A stretch of 64,000 nucleotides of DNA from Nordella sp. HKS 07. Lineage in GTDB: Bacteria > Pseudomonadota > Alphaproteobacteria > Rhizobiales > Aestuariivirgaceae. Below the pieces are notes generated by a model, which was not told the DNA's origin, ran no database searches, and worked only from the letters and a program-made list of their open reading frames with translations. Location: NCBI RefSeq assembly GCF_011046735.1, contig NZ_CP049258.1, positions 1,032,001-1,096,000 on the forward strand, written 5' to 3'. How positions within the stretch are numbered: position 1 is the stretch's first letter; each line of letters starts with the position of its first letter. Positions 8,601 to 21,914 of this stretch are shown here, piece by piece. Made by a program: the position numbers and the translations under genes.

Positions 8601-11600
8601 TCATGCCGATTGCCGCTTCGCCGGTGGGCGTGGTGCGGCGGGCTCGCCCAGAAAGAAATTGTTGGTCCAGAACATATATTCGGACTCGATCGCAAGGCCG
8701 GGGTCGCCCTGCCCGTTCATCAGGCTGACCCAGCGGCTGGCCAATTCCTGCGCCGCCGCGGGCTTGCCGCTGATCATGTAGTATTGCGCCCGGCCGCGGA
8801 GCGCCGTGAACAGGCGTTCCTTGTCGCCGGTCTTCTGGCACAGTTCCTCGGCGCGCTGGAAGGCCGCGAGAATATCACGTGAGCCCCAGCCGCGCGCCGC
8901 CATGAGGGCAGCACCTTTGGCGAGCTGGAAATCTATCTCGTGCTCGTCGGCGCCTGCCACCTCGTTCGCCCGCAACAGCTCGATCCCTAGATCAAGCTGT
9001 TCGAGGGCGCTCGAATAGGCCGAGCGCTTGATCGCACGTTGCGCCGAGATCAGCAGGTGGGTCGCCGCCTCCTCCCACAGCTGTGCCTCCTGAGCGTGCC
9101 GCGCCAGGCGTTCGCTGTGCTCTTCGAGCCGGTCCGCATAGCAGGCCTTGAGCTCCGCCAGCGCGGTTCTATGCAACTCGACGAGGGCCGTCGCCATGAT
9201 CCGCTCGGAGATGGCATTGCGGATGAGGCCATGCTTGAAGCGCAGCAGGACATCCGGGAACACCTGCACCTCGACGAGAAGGTCGGCGTTCTTGAGGCTG
9301 CGCAGCGCCGCGTCGAAGCGCGCTTCCGGCAGCGCCACCATCCGGCTCAGCGATGCGAGCGGGATCTCGCCGCCGAAGACCGAAGCGACCTCGGCAACGC
9401 GCTTGGCATCGATGTCGAGCCGCTCGAAGCGCGCATCGATGAGCGAGCGGATGTTTGACGGAACGACGATCTCGTCGAGCTTGCCTGTCAGCCGGTAGCG
9501 GCCGGGCTGGCCTTCGAGCTTTCCCGTCTCGGCGAGATTGCGCACCGTTTCTTCGAGAAAGAGCGCATTGCCTCTGCACGCCTCGGACAGGCTCTCGCGC
9601 AGGCCGTCGAGCGCGCTGTCCCGGCCGACGAGAAAGTCGATCAGGCTGCGCGATTCGATCGGGCTCAGTCCGGACAGGCGGATTTCGACCGGCCGCGCCG
9701 CGGCGAAGGCGCTGCGGTCATAGTCCGGCCGGCAGGTCAGGATCAGCAGGATGCGGCCGCCGCCGGCGGTCTGCGCCAGCCGCGCCAGAATGGCTTCGCT
9801 TTCGTAGTCGATCCAATGCAGATCCTCGACCAGCAGGACGACCGGCCTGACGCCGGCGAGCGACAGCAGGAGCGCGACGGCCGCCTGTTGCATCCGGCGC
9901 GACCGCTCGGGGCCGGTGAGGGCCATCCACAGCGCTTCCTGTGTCGGCAGCTCCATGATCGCCAGGATCGGGTCGAGCAGGCGCTGGTCGAGACCGCGCG
10001 CACTCCATGCCGCCAGGACTTTATCGAGCGCGGCCGGTGAAGCTTCCATATCGCCTACCGCGAACAGCTCCTTCAGCGCCTTGCGGATGACCACAAACCC
10101 ACTGCGCAGATTCGTTTCGAGCGCGCCGGCCTCGAGATTCTCCGCATCGCCGCAGGGAATGGCGCCGACGAATTCCTGCGTTATACGTGACTTGCCGAGA
10201 CCCGGATCGCCGACGATCATCACCGTCTGGCCCTCGCCGTCGCACGCATCGTGCCAGGCCTTGTTCAGCATCTGAAGCTGCATTTCGCGCCCGACGAGGG
10301 GCGACAGCTGGCGCTCGGTCCGCAGCTGCCAGCGCGAGCGGCCGCGATTGATCTCGACCACCTCATAGAGCTTTTGCCCGCTCTTCGCGCCCGAAAACAC
10401 CAGGGGTGCCAATTCACGCATGGTGACAAAGCCGCCGGCGGATGAGTGCGTCCGTTCCGTGGCGATCACGCGATCGGGGCGCGGCGCCTGGCTGATCAGA
10501 TGAGCCACCGAAACCGGTCCGCCACGCACCTCGGCCCGGTCCGGCTCGGGTGCGTCGCTGACCACCACATTGCCCGTATCGAGCGCGATGCAGATGCTGA
10601 TCGCCGGGCCGGCCTGCGCGGCCGCGAGCTGGCGCAGCGCCAGTGCGGTCCGGCAGGCGAATGCCGCGTGGTCCTCGAGCGGCTTGGGCGCGCCGAAGGA
10701 CGCCGTCAATCCGGTCTCGGAAGCGGCGAGGATGGTGCCGCCATTCGTCTGCACGAGCTCGGTCGCCCGGCTGAGCAACGGATCGACCGCGTCCAGCGCC
10801 ACTTCCGGCGCGAGCTCGTCCGCCGGATTGGTCGCGGAGACGAAGTTCGCCGACAGGGATCGTCGCCTGGCGGCGGGTCTTGTGGCTCATCGCCATGGCC
10901 GGCCGGCTCTGCAGCACGGAATTTGCGAAGGCGGTCGTCTCGGCGACGAAGCCCTGGAACGCCGCCTCTTCCGACAGCAATATGTGATTCGCGCTGTCCA
11001 GCTCGACGAAGCGCGCGCCCTTTATTCTGCGCGCGATGTCGAGGCCTTCCGAGAGCGGCGCCACGCGGTCGTTGCGGGCATGCAGCACCAGCGTCGGAAC
11101 GGTGATCCGGTCCATCGCGGCCGCGACATCTATGTCGGCGACGGCGTGGGCAAGCCGCCAGGCGTTTTCCGGCGTGAGGGTGCGCCGCTGCAGCTCGTTG
11201 AACCAGTCCATCTGGGCACGGTTGGCGCCGGGGATGAACATGTTGGTGAAGACCTGGCGGAACATCGGGTCGTCCTGACCCCAGCCCTGGCGCAGCAGCA
11301 CGGACATCGCCTCGCGCCGCTCGATCTCATTGGCATCGCCGCGCGCCCGCCAGCCGCGCACATAGCCGCCATACAGCACGAGGCCGGCAACCTTCTCGGG
11401 ATGGCGCACCGCATATTCGGCCGAGAAGGCGCAGCCTTGAGAAATCCCCAGAAGCACGAAGCGATCGAAACCGGTGGCCTCGATGACGCATTCGAGATCG
11501 CTGATGAAAGTTTCGAAGGAGATGTTCTGGCAGCTCGTATCCGACAGGCCGTTCAGACGCCCGTCATAACGCACCAGGGTGAAGCCGCTGGACAGGGCGT

Positions 11601-12486
11601 CGATCCAATGCCCCCAGACCGGACTTTCCCAATCAAATTCGAGATGCGACATCCAGTGCGATGCACGCACGATCACCGGCCCGGATCCGGTAACGGAATA
11701 AGCGATGCGCGTGCCGTCGCGCGACTGGGTGTAGCAAATGCGCTGCGTCGCGGTCCCGTTGACCTCCGGGACGGCAAGCCGCCTGTCGCGGATCGGCGCG
11801 GCCGGTGCGGCTTGCGCTGCCGGCGGCGGGACAGGCTCTGGCACAGCCGGTTTAGCGCTGACCAGCCGGCGCGCCCGCAGGCCGAGATGAGCGATCTCCT
11901 TGCCGAGATCCTCGTCAGGCAGCAGCGATTGCAGCGCGTGCGCATGGGTGATCGCCCGCTCCGGCTCCTCGGCGAGCCGGTCGATCAGGGTGCGAAGGAT
12001 CTTCAGGTGCAGTATTTCGGCTTCGTTCGCGCAATAGACGCGCCAGGCCTCGAAGGCCGCGCAGCGCGGCAGATGAAGATCGGCGAGGAGTGGGCCTGAG
12101 AATGCCGCGGCAATCGCTTCCAGCCGCTCCGTCGCGACGGTATCGATCGCCTCGGGCGCCAGCCCCCTGATCAGCTGGTGATCGAGACCAAACGAACCGG
12201 GTGCGAGCTGGACCGTGTTGCGATCGGCGATCAAGCGCGTTTCGCCATCGGTATTGAGGATCGGGCGCAGCTTCGCCAGACTCCAGCGCAGCGCGCCGCG
12301 CGGGTCATCGGGTATGTCCCAGAACAATTCGCACAGCCGCTCGCGGCGCTGCGGTTTGTCATTCATGGCGAGATAGGCAAGCAGCGCGCGGGTCTTGCGC
12401 GACTGCGGCAGGCTCACGGCCACACCGTCCAGACGAACAGAAAAGTCACCAAGAACCTTAAATTGCATTCGCAAAGGCAAGGTCAT
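8601..12486 (-). pseudogene. Giant SARP / alpha-beta hydrolase / cyclase-like / AAA ATPase / TPR regulator, split by one base
   Basis: Read from 12486 leftwards, the N-terminal part has a winged-helix plus BTAD region (FKVLGDFSVRLDGVAVSLPQ, about residues 7-210). An alpha/beta hydrolase domain follows, with nucleophile LLGISQGCAFS and final His in DSANHILLSEE. It enters a class III cyclase homology region (MSHKTRRQATI) and loses frame at the three-C run (GGG at 10855-10857 on the plus strand). One base fewer would continue as ILSANFVSATNPADEL. The second part has a cyclase-like segment, an AAA ATPase with Walker A GDPGLGKS and Walker B VVLLVEDLHWID, and TPR-like helices. About 1,295 residues if rejoined. 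The first cyclase metal Asp reads Asn, so catalysis is doubtful. Confidence 0.8.
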
Positions 12487-12729
12487 CCGGTCATCCCAGC
12501 TCAGACGTCATCATTTCGATGGTTACGATTTCCGGAGACTGAGAATGGAATGACGCGTCCACGCGTAAGATTCCATGCAGGAGCCGAAAAACGCCAAATA
12601 GGCCAGGAATGAAATTCCTGACTATCGGATTGTTGCCCCTGCAACATTTTATGGCAGAAAACTACCGTTTACGCAACATAATTTTTCGCGCTTACAACAT
12701 CGATCGGCAGAATCTTTGGCGAGCCCAGC

Positions 12730-12933
12730 TTAGCGGCAGCTCCGTCCGCCCCGGCCCGGCCCTTCAAGTCTCCGGATGAGAAGCTCGGAACGCGACAGGC
12801 CGATATCCTTCAGCAAGTGGTCAGACAGTTTCTCCGCCCTCCCGGCGCAGCGCGACCGGCGGCCGAGCCGCCGGGAAAGCGCGCCCACAAGGGGCAAAGC
12901 GCGGGACAGTACATGGGCTCCTGGTTTGTGCAT
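12730..12933 (-). CDS. DUF1127 small basic protein
   Basis: A 67-residue, Arg-rich protein ending with the DUF1127 signature AEKLSDHLLKDIGLSRSELL. Short proteins of this family in alphaproteobacteria include regulators of phosphate and carbon metabolism that bind RNA. The start at 12933 has a GGAG about ten bases upstream on the minus strand. The preceding (right-hand) gene is the MaoC protein; operon membership is unclear because 107 bases separate them. Confidence 0.7.
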   Translation of the reverse strand: MHKPGAHVLSRALPLVGALSRRLGRRSRCAGRAEKLSDHLLKDIGLSRSELLIRRLEGPGRGGRSCR

Positions 12934-13040
12934 GATTCGACGATCTCCATTAGACGGGTATCCTTTTCGCCGACATGTGTTGGAACGATCGCGTGCATGA
13001 GCGAGGAAACGACGCGCGCCGGGAGTCGCGCACCGATCCA

Positions 13041-13490
13041 TCATTCGAGCGCCACCGTATAGGTCGTTGCCGTCCCGGACAGGCAGATCTCGCCGGCCGA
13101 ATTGGCGACGCTGGTGGACAAGGTGCAGATCGGCTTGTCGTCGCGCACGCTCAGCACTTCGGCGCGGGCAATGATCTCCTCGCCGATGCCGACGGCCTTG
13201 TGGAACTTCCATTCGACACCAAGAAAGACTGAGCCCGGCCCGGGCAGGTTCTCCGCCACGATGGCATTGAGTAGCCCGGATGTGACGCCGCCCTGAACAA
13301 TCAGCCGCCCGAATACCGAGCGGGCGGCCGCGGCCTGATCAAAATGCAGCGGATTGCAGTCACCCGTCATCGCGCTGAAGGCGACGACATCGCTCGCTTG
13401 CGTCACTCGCCGTATCTCCGCCCTGGCGCCGATTTCCGGCTTGCCGAAGCGGGTTCCGCACCATCCCGATCGCGTCGCTTTCTCGCTCAT
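13041..13490 (-). CDS. MaoC-like hotdog dehydratase
   Basis: A 149-residue single-hotdog MaoC protein, the type that hydrates enoyl-CoA to (R)-3-hydroxyacyl-CoA. The hydratase motif is present: FSAMTGDCNPLHFDQAAAARSVFGRLIVQGG holds the usual catalytic Asp and His. The ATG at 13490 is chosen because GGAG lies six bases upstream. An in-frame ATG at 13502 overlaps the stop of the flavoprotein upstream as TGATG and is an alternative. It probably forms an operon with the two flavoenzymes to its right. Confidence 0.85.
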   Translation of the reverse strand: MSEKATRSGWCGTRFGKPEIGARAEIRRVTQASDVVAFSAMTGDCNPLHFDQAAAARSVFGRLIVQGGVTSGLLNAIVAENLPGPGSVFLGVEWKFHKAVGIGEEIIARAEVLSVRDDKPICTLSTSVANSAGEICLSGTATTYTVALE

Positions 13491-13501
13491 GATCTGCTCC
13501 A

Positions 13502-14728
13502 TCAGCTTGCGTGACAAAATTCTTCGACGTGTCTCGATACCAGCCGCCGGCCACCCAGTTGATCGAAAAGATCGCGACCAGACCGACCCTTCAGGACCTC
13601 GACTTCGGCCTTCATCGCTTCGCTGAAGCGCTTGTGGCGCAGGGGCAGTTCTTCCAGCGACCAGTCGAAGGCGGCAATGGCGTCGGTCGCGGCCAGAAGC
13701 GGCAGAGCCAGGCTGTCGCGTTCGTCCTGGAACTGGCGCAACGCACCGGCATGACCTGAAATGATGGCGGTCGCCGCGCCCTCCGCATCGCGCAGCGCAT
13801 CGGAGATGCCATGCGAGGTCAGCGGGTCGCGGAAGAAGCCGGCATCGCCGACCAGAAGCCAACCAGGGCCATATGCCTGGCGCAACTGGCCGGGCGCGCC
13901 CTTGAACGCCTTGAGGCGTCCGACTTCGTAAGTGGTCGCATAGTCTCCGAGGCCCGGCGCCAGCAGCTCGAGCGCCTGCCGGCGACTGCCGATCAGATCG
14001 GCGCGGAATGTGGCGTCGAAGCGGCATGCCGGTATCGATACGACGATGCAGGCCAGGCCGTCGTTCGTCGGAATGAGGCCGCCGCTGACATGTTTGGCGA
14101 AATACCAATGATAGCCCGAAAGCCTGGCCGGCATCGGCGCATAGCCGAAGACATGCGCGACCTGGGCCAGACCTTGCGCGAGCACGGGCGCATCGACCAG
14201 GCGGGCGACGCGCGAGCCGAGACCGTCGGCGCCGACCACATGACCCGCGCCGATCGTGCGGCGGTGGCCGGCCGCATCGGCCAGCACGACACCGCGAACG
14301 CGGCCGCGCGCATCGAAGCTCAGATCGCTGACCAGCGTATCGTGCAGGATTGTTGCGCCGGCGCCACGCGCCGCATCCACCAGCACGCGGTCGAGCTCGG
14401 TGCGGCGCGGCGCGATAAGTCCGGGCAGGCCGGGCTCGGGGCGTATGGCGACCGGGACCTGCTGCTCGCCATAGTGAAAGGTCGTCGTTTCGATCACCGG
14501 CGCGCCTGCCTCGATCAGGGACGCCAGCAGATTCCAGCGCGCCAGCTGCATCACCGCGGGCCGCATCAGCGCATGGGTCGAGAGCGTGTCGGAGCCATAG
14601 GCCTGGCGATCGACCGCCAGCACGCGCAATCCAGCCTTGGCGAGCAGCATGGCCGTCGCCGCGCCGGCGCAGCGCGCACCGACGATGATCGCATCGTAGT
14701 ATGGCTTGAGGTCGGGTTCGTTGCTCAT
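13502..14728 (-). CDS. FAD-dependent oxidoreductase (geranylgeranyl reductase-like)
   Basis: A 408-residue flavoprotein of the p-hydroxybenzoate hydroxylase / geranylgeranyl reductase superfamily. It has the N-terminal FAD motif VGARCAGAATAMLLAKAG, the middle segment HVVGADGLGSRVAR and the C-terminal LLVGDAGFFRDPLTSHGISDAL. It may hydroxylate or reduce a hydrophobic substrate, but nothing here names it. Thirteen bases separate it from the FMO-like gene upstream, and it overlaps the possible MaoC start, so these three genes look like one operon. Confidence 0.83.
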   Translation of the reverse strand: MSNEPDLKPYYDAIIVGARCAGAATAMLLAKAGLRVLAVDRQAYGSDTLSTHALMRPAVMQLARWNLLASLIEAGAPVIETTTFHYGEQQVPVAIRPEPGLPGLIAPRRTELDRVLVDAARGAGATILHDTLVSDLSFDARGRVRGVVLADAAGHRRTIGAGHVVGADGLGSRVARLVDAPVLAQGLAQVAHVFGYAPMPARLSGYHWYFAKHVSGGLIPTNDGLACIVVSIPACRFDATFRADLIGSRRQALELLAPGLGDYATTYEVGRLKAFKGAPGQLRQAYGPGWLLVGDAGFFRDPLTSHGISDALRDAEGAATAIISGHAGALRQFQDERDSLALPLLAATDAIAAFDWSLEELPLRHKRFSEAMKAEVEVLKGRSGRDLFDQLGGRRLVSRHVEEFCHAS

Positions 14729-14741
14729 TGTCCGCGCTCTC

Positions 14742-15977
14742 CTATGCCGCCCGCCAGGCGCGCTCGTCGAGAAACGCCCGGATCTGCCGCGCGATGACGG
14801 CGGCATCCGCGCCCACCCCGCCGATGAAATGTGAATCGCGCTTGCGCAGGAGACGGAAGCCGAGGGCAAAGAGGCCCGGCACGGTCGCGGCACCTTCCTG
14901 ATGCGCCAGGTCGCCGTCGGGCCGCAGCGCGGCGGCGATCTTCAGCCAGCCGAAATCGCGCCGATACCCTGTCGCCCAGATGATGCTGCGGATATTCTCG
15001 CCGCGCAGCGACAGCCGGCGGGGCGCCTGTGCCTCGAACGTCACGGGAGCGATCGTTTGACGCGGCGCGTTTGGGCCGATGCCGGCGAAATCGTCGAAGC
15101 GCGCCAGCAGTCGGTAGAGCTTGGCCTCGGCACAGGCGACGCTCTCCGCCAGGTCGTCGTGGAAGCTGACCTTGCCCGCCTCCACACCGGCGAAACGCCC
15201 GGCGAGCCGCACGCCCAGCGCCTGCAGGGACGGCAGGTCGGCGTTCGAACGATCCGGCCGCCCGGCCAGTTGCACCACCGGCTCGCGCAGCGCCGCTTCG
15301 GGATCGGCAAGGCTGTGGGTCCGCTCGGCCAGTATGCCGAGCCGGTCCATCCACCAGAATATGTCGCGCCCACGCCAGTGGCGCGGCACGCGCATGTGCC
15401 GGCCGACGGCAAGCGTCACCTGGCGGCCGCTGCGGCTGATCTCATCGGCAATCTGGACGCCCGATGCCGACGCGCCGACGACGAGAACGCCGCCCTGGGG
15501 AAGCCCATGCGGCGTGCGATATTGCGACGAATGCAAGTTCAGCACGCCTTTGACGGACGAATGGTCCGGCAGACGCGGGAGATCGCATTGGCCGGTGGCG
15601 ACCACCACGGCGCGGCTGCGCCAAGTGCCTCTGCTCGTGGTCAGGCAGAAGCCTTCCGGCTCACGCGCCAGCGACAGCACTTCGGTGTCGCTCATCACCG
15701 GGGCGCCGATCATGTCGGCATAGGCTTCGAGGCGGGCGAGGAAGTCGCCATGCCGCATGAAGCCGTCCGGGTCATCTCCCTGATAGGGCGAGTCCGGCAG
15801 GCCGTTGAGCCAGTTCGGCGTGAGCAGCCTCAGCGACTCCCAGACATGCGTGCGCCAGCGGGCGCCGACCGCGCCGCGTTCGAAGAGAACATGGTCGACG
15901 CCGAGAACGGAAAGGCAGCGGCTCATGGCGAGGCCGGCCTGGCCGGCACCGACAATGGCGACATCTGTCGCGTACAT
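14742..15977 (-). CDS. Flavin-containing monooxygenase-like NAD(P)/FAD protein
   Basis: This 411-residue protein has two dinucleotide-binding motifs: GAGQAGLAMS near residue 9 for FAD and VVGASASGVQIADEI near residue 165 for NADPH. It also has the IIWATGYRRDFGWL segment typical of FMO-like enzymes. Such proteins oxygenate amines, sulfides or ketones. The ATG at 15977 has GGAG seven bases upstream and places the Rossmann fold at the N-terminus. It is probably the first gene of the flavoenzyme-MaoC operon. Confidence 0.85.
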   Translation of the reverse strand: MYATDVAIVGAGQAGLAMSRCLSVLGVDHVLFERGAVGARWRTHVWESLRLLTPNWLNGLPDSPYQGDDPDGFMRHGDFLARLEAYADMIGAPVMSDTEVLSLAREPEGFCLTTSRGTWRSRAVVVATGQCDLPRLPDHSSVKGVLNLHSSQYRTPHGLPQGGVLVVGASASGVQIADEISRSGRQVTLAVGRHMRVPRHWRGRDIFWWMDRLGILAERTHSLADPEAALREPVVQLAGRPDRSNADLPSLQALGVRLAGRFAGVEAGKVSFHDDLAESVACAEAKLYRLLARFDDFAGIGPNAPRQTIAPVTFEAQAPRRLSLRGENIRSIIWATGYRRDFGWLKIAAALRPDGDLAHQEGAATVPGLFALGFRLLRKRDSHFIGGVGADAAVIARQIRAFLDERAWRAA

Positions 15978-16056
15978 GGATTTCTCCAGCATTTGCGGGA
16001 TTGGCCCGGCCACTTTTGCTGATCACGCGAGGGCCGGGCCGTTAGGACGAGTGCTG

Positions 16057-16632
16057 TTACTTGCCCGAGACGGAGACCGACACGGGAACGCCGTTCGCCA
16101 GCACATCGAAGACGGCCGAGCGGGCACGCGCCTGTTCGACGATCTGCTGCAGCTTCTCGCGCGGCGCATCGCCTTCGATCTCGAAGCGGATCGCGATATC
16201 GCTATAGCCGTTGCGCACGTCATCCGAGATGCCGAGAATACCGCGCAGATCGATATCGCCTTCGACGAAGGAACGCACCTTGGTGAGTTTGACGCCTCTG
16301 GCCGCGGCGATGTTGCCAATGCCAGCGGTCAGGCAGGTGGCCAATGCATGCAGCAGCCACTCGACCGGCGTCGGCGCGCGGTCGCCGCCGCACAGCACGG
16401 TCGGATGATCACTCTCGGCCGAATAGGGCATGACATGCGTCTGCTCGCCCCCGGCGCCGGTGAAATCGCGCATTGTGGTACGGCTATGGGTTCCGTCCAG
16501 CCATTCATTGCTGGCGCGGAATTGGAACTTGGCGAGATCGGGCTGGCCGGCGACGAAGTTGATCGTGTTGATGAGTGTCGGGGTATCGACACCGTTCAGC
16601 GGCTGGCGCGGCGGTCTGGTCTGGACGTTCAT
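16057..16632 (-). CDS. OsmC family protein
   Basis: A 191-residue OsmC/Ohr-type protein. Thiol peroxidases of this family use two cysteines. Here one conserved Cys lies in HALATCLTAGIG and another in HPTVLCGGDRAPTPVEWLLHAL, which fits the YhfA/OsmC pattern. It may remove organic hydroperoxides. The ATG at 16632 has AGGAG seven bases upstream. It lies on the same strand as the flavoenzymes, 80 bases before them. Confidence 0.85.
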   Translation of the reverse strand: MNVQTRPPRQPLNGVDTPTLINTINFVAGQPDLAKFQFRASNEWLDGTHSRTTMRDFTGAGGEQTHVMPYSAESDHPTVLCGGDRAPTPVEWLLHALATCLTAGIGNIAAARGVKLTKVRSFVEGDIDLRGILGISDDVRNGYSDIAIRFEIEGDAPREKLQQIVEQARARSAVFDVLANGVPVSVSVSGK

Positions 16633-16779
16633 GGGCACTCTCCTGAGCGGATGGAATGGCGCGGGATTCGTCCCGCGGTTGACGCGGGCCGGTGTCGCGC
16701 CATGCCGTTTGAGCGACCGTTGAAGCGAGAGTTGAAAAGCGAGACGGGCGGCAATCACACGCCGCGCCCTGCGCACCTG

Positions 16780-17439
16780 TCACGAGGATGGCTGGGTCTC
16801 GTATTTGGCGACGAAGTCTTCCGCCGCGAGCGCCGCCATGTCGTCGACCGCATCGGCGAGGCGGTCATGCGGCCAGTCCCACCAGGCGAGTGCGGCGATG
16901 CGCTTGGCGATATCGGCCGGGAAACGCGGGCGCAGGACCTTCGCCGGCACGCCCGCGACAATAATGTAAGCGGGGACATCCTTGCTGACGACGGCGCCCG
17001 CCGCGATCACCGCGCCGTTTCCGACGGCGACGCCGGGCAGGATGATGGCGCCGTGGCCGATCCACACGTCATGGCCGATCGTCACCTTCTCCAGCATGCG
17101 CGCCTCGCGGAAGCGCCCGTCGAGCTTCTTGCCGAGGAAATATTCGTTTGGCCGGTAGGTGATCTTGTGCTGGCTCACGCGCTCCATCGGATGGTTGAGC
17201 GCGTTGATGCGCACGTCTGAGGCGACGGCGCAGAACTTGCCGATCGAGGCATAGATGATCTCGGCATGGCGCTCGACATAAGAGTAGTCGCCGAGCTCGG
17301 AATCCTTGAACGAGACGCGCTCGGCGAGCGCAGTGAACCGGCCGAGTCTGGCATTGCGCAGCTGCGCCGAAGGATGGATGACCGGCTCGCCGTCACGCGA
17401 GGCCTTGGGCGAATGCCGTTTCGGATGGTCCTTGGTCAT
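16780..17439 (-). CDS. Hexapeptide-repeat acyltransferase, phosphonate-associated type
   Basis: A 219-residue left-handed beta-helix protein. Hexapeptide repeats such as [37 protein letters not shown] are clear, followed by [14 protein letters not shown]. The insert [20 protein letters not shown] is characteristic of the phosphonate-cluster transferase family. No other phosphonate gene is in the window, so the acceptor is unknown. The ATG at 17439 is used; a TTG 12 bases upstream is possible. The gene sits immediately downstream of the rpmB terminator. Confidence 0.8.
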   Translation of the reverse strand: MTKDHPKRHSPKASRDGEPVIHPSAQLRNARLGRFTALAERVSFKDSELGDYSYVERHAEIIYASIGKFCAVASDVRINALNHPMERVSQHKITYRPNEYFLGKKLDGRFREARMLEKVTIGHDVWIGHGAIILPGVAVGNGAVIAAGAVVSKDVPAYIIVAGVPAKVLRPRFPADIAKRIAALAWWDWPHDRLADAVDDMAALAAEDFVAKYETQPSS

Positions 17440-17456
17440 GAGCAGGGACAATAATG

Positions 17457-17481
17457 CAAAAGCCGCCCCTGAGGAGCGGCT
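17457..17481 (-). terminator. Rho-independent terminator of rpmB
   Basis: On the minus strand AGCCGCTCC, loop TCA, then GGGGCGGCT is followed by TTTT. This gives a nine-base stem with one G-T pair, 28 bases after the rpmB stop. Confidence 0.75.
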
Positions 17482-17508
17482 CTGCGAAATCGACGATCGC
17501 TGAAACGA

Positions 17509-17805
17509 TCAGGCGGCCTTTTCGGCGGCCACGCGCTTCTCGACGCTCTTCTTCAGGCGGCGGGCTTTCAGCGAGAGATTCTCGCCGCGGGCCTTGGCCA
17601 GGAAGGCATCGAGGCCGCCGGCATGCTCGACCGACTTCAGCGCGATGGCGCTGACGCGGAAATTGTAGCTCAGTCCCATCGCATCGCTGATGAGGTTGAC
17701 ATTGCACAGGTTCGGCAGGAACCGTGTCTTGGTCTTGTTGTTGGCGTGGCTGACCTTATTGCCGACCTGAACGCCTTTACCGGTTAACTCGCAACGACGA
17801 GCCAT
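17509..17805 (-). CDS. rpmB: 50S ribosomal protein L28
   Basis: A 98-residue L28 of the alphaproteobacterial type. The N-terminus [29 protein letters not shown] is the conserved ribosome-binding segment, followed by [24 protein letters not shown]. It lacks the zinc-type CXXC pattern, apart from the single Cys near each conserved position. A hairpin terminator follows the stop. It is transcribed away from the Suv3-type helicase gene. Confidence 0.96.
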   Translation of the reverse strand: MARRCELTGKGVQVGNKVSHANNKTKTRFLPNLCNVNLISDAMGLSYNFRVSAIALKSVEHAGGLDAFLAKARGENLSLKARRLKKSVEKRVAAEKAA

Positions 17806-18435
17806 TTCACTGCTCCAAACTCAAATCGCGGAAAGAGGCCGGTCGTATAAGGGCAAACCCCCTCGTCCGTCAAGTTTGGCAGCACTTTCTTTGGCTTGCA
17901 TATGGCCGCAGGGCGCAACATCGCCCAAAAAGCGCCCGGTCCCATTTTGATACAATTGGTAAATGCTCCGGCCTGAACCACCCCTCGGAAGTCTTAACAA
18001 GGCTCCTCGGCCTTGTGGCAGGATGCCGACCGGCCACAAGATCTAGACGCAACCCTTTGGAACAAATACAGAAAATCGTGAGATCAGCGATTCGGACATG
18101 CTCTGTTCCGAAAGGGGAACAGATCCTTAACGGGAGGCCGAAAGTTGCCGCCCATTTGGTCAGAGTTTGTGAAGCATGAGGACCTGCGACGGGACGAAAT
18201 TAACTTTCCACGGGGCACTCTGCCCGGCATCCGGCCCTTGTCCGGGAAAGACGCCCATAGATTGACGCAGTGAAATGAATGCTTTGCCTACGGAACAAAG
18301 CCGGAATTGTGGTCCGGTCAGCGATTCGGGCAGGCTTTGTTCGCCTTTGAATCCGAAGGTTAAGATCGCGGTCATTTTGCCCCGTCGGAAGCTCTTGACC
18401 CCGCCCCTCCGGGGCATCAAGTGAGGGGCAAGAAT
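17806..18435. other. 630-base divergent intergenic region with a 26-base direct repeat
   Basis: No protein-coding gene is supported here. It must hold the promoters of rpmB (leftward) and the helicase (rightward). A direct repeat is visible: ATCAGCGATTCGGACATGCT at 18083 and the related GTCAGCGATTCGGGCAGGCT at 18317, each followed by a TGTTC. The two copies are about 234 bases apart and could be a regulator site or RNA structure. Confidence 0.5.
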
Positions 18436-21473
<3,038 letters not shown>

Positions 21474-21477
<4 letters not shown>

Positions 21478-21761
21478 ACCGGCAGCGCATCGACAAATGG
21501 CTGTGGTTCGCCCGCATGGTGAAGACCCGGACTTTAGCGGCGGCCATAGTGTCGCAGGGTCAGGTCCGGCTGAACAAGATCAAGGTCGTGAAGCCCGCCC
21601 AGGAGGTGGGGCCGGGCGATATTATCACCCTCGCCGCCCATGGCCGAGTCCGGGTGCTCAAGGTTCTTGGGGTCGCCCAGCGCAGGGGCCCGTCCAGCGA
21701 AGCCCAGACCCTCTATGAGGACATAGCAGACCCGGCAGCGTCCGATAATCTGCAACATTAG
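21474..21761 (+). CDS. S4-domain RNA-binding protein (HslR-like)
   Basis: A 95-residue protein with an S4 RNA-binding domain (RIDKWLWFARMVKTRTLAAAIVSQGQVRLN), similar to Hsp15/HslR, which rescues stalled 50S subunits carrying peptidyl-tRNA. The start is a GTG that overlaps the helicase stop (GTGA), so the two are translationally coupled, as in other Hyphomicrobiales. Confidence 0.9.
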
Positions 21762-21811
21762 CGCGCATCCCAGCGAAGTTCGCCGCAAAGGATTCGCGCT
21801 AAATCAATACT

Positions 21812-21864
21812 TTAGAGCAAAACCTGATCGCCAGGGTGTTCAATTTCGGCGGGATTTGCTCTAA
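21812..21864. repeat. Palindromic intergenic element
   Basis: Arms TTAGAGCAAA (21812-21821) and TTTGCTCTAA (21855-21864) form a perfect ten-base inverted repeat around a 33-base centre. No T-run follows. This resembles the dispersed palindromes common between rhizobial genes. It lies between the S4 and ferredoxin genes. Confidence 0.6.
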
Positions 21865-21914
21865 CCCTGAAGCCTTGCTATAGAGCGTTCGGAAAAAAGA
21901 ACGGATTGCCGCGA

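Noticed and set aside
14901-16022. Long plus-strand frame (373 codons) opposite the FMO-like gene
   Set aside because: The FMO-like gene on the minus strand has both Rossmann motifs; the opposite frame has none.
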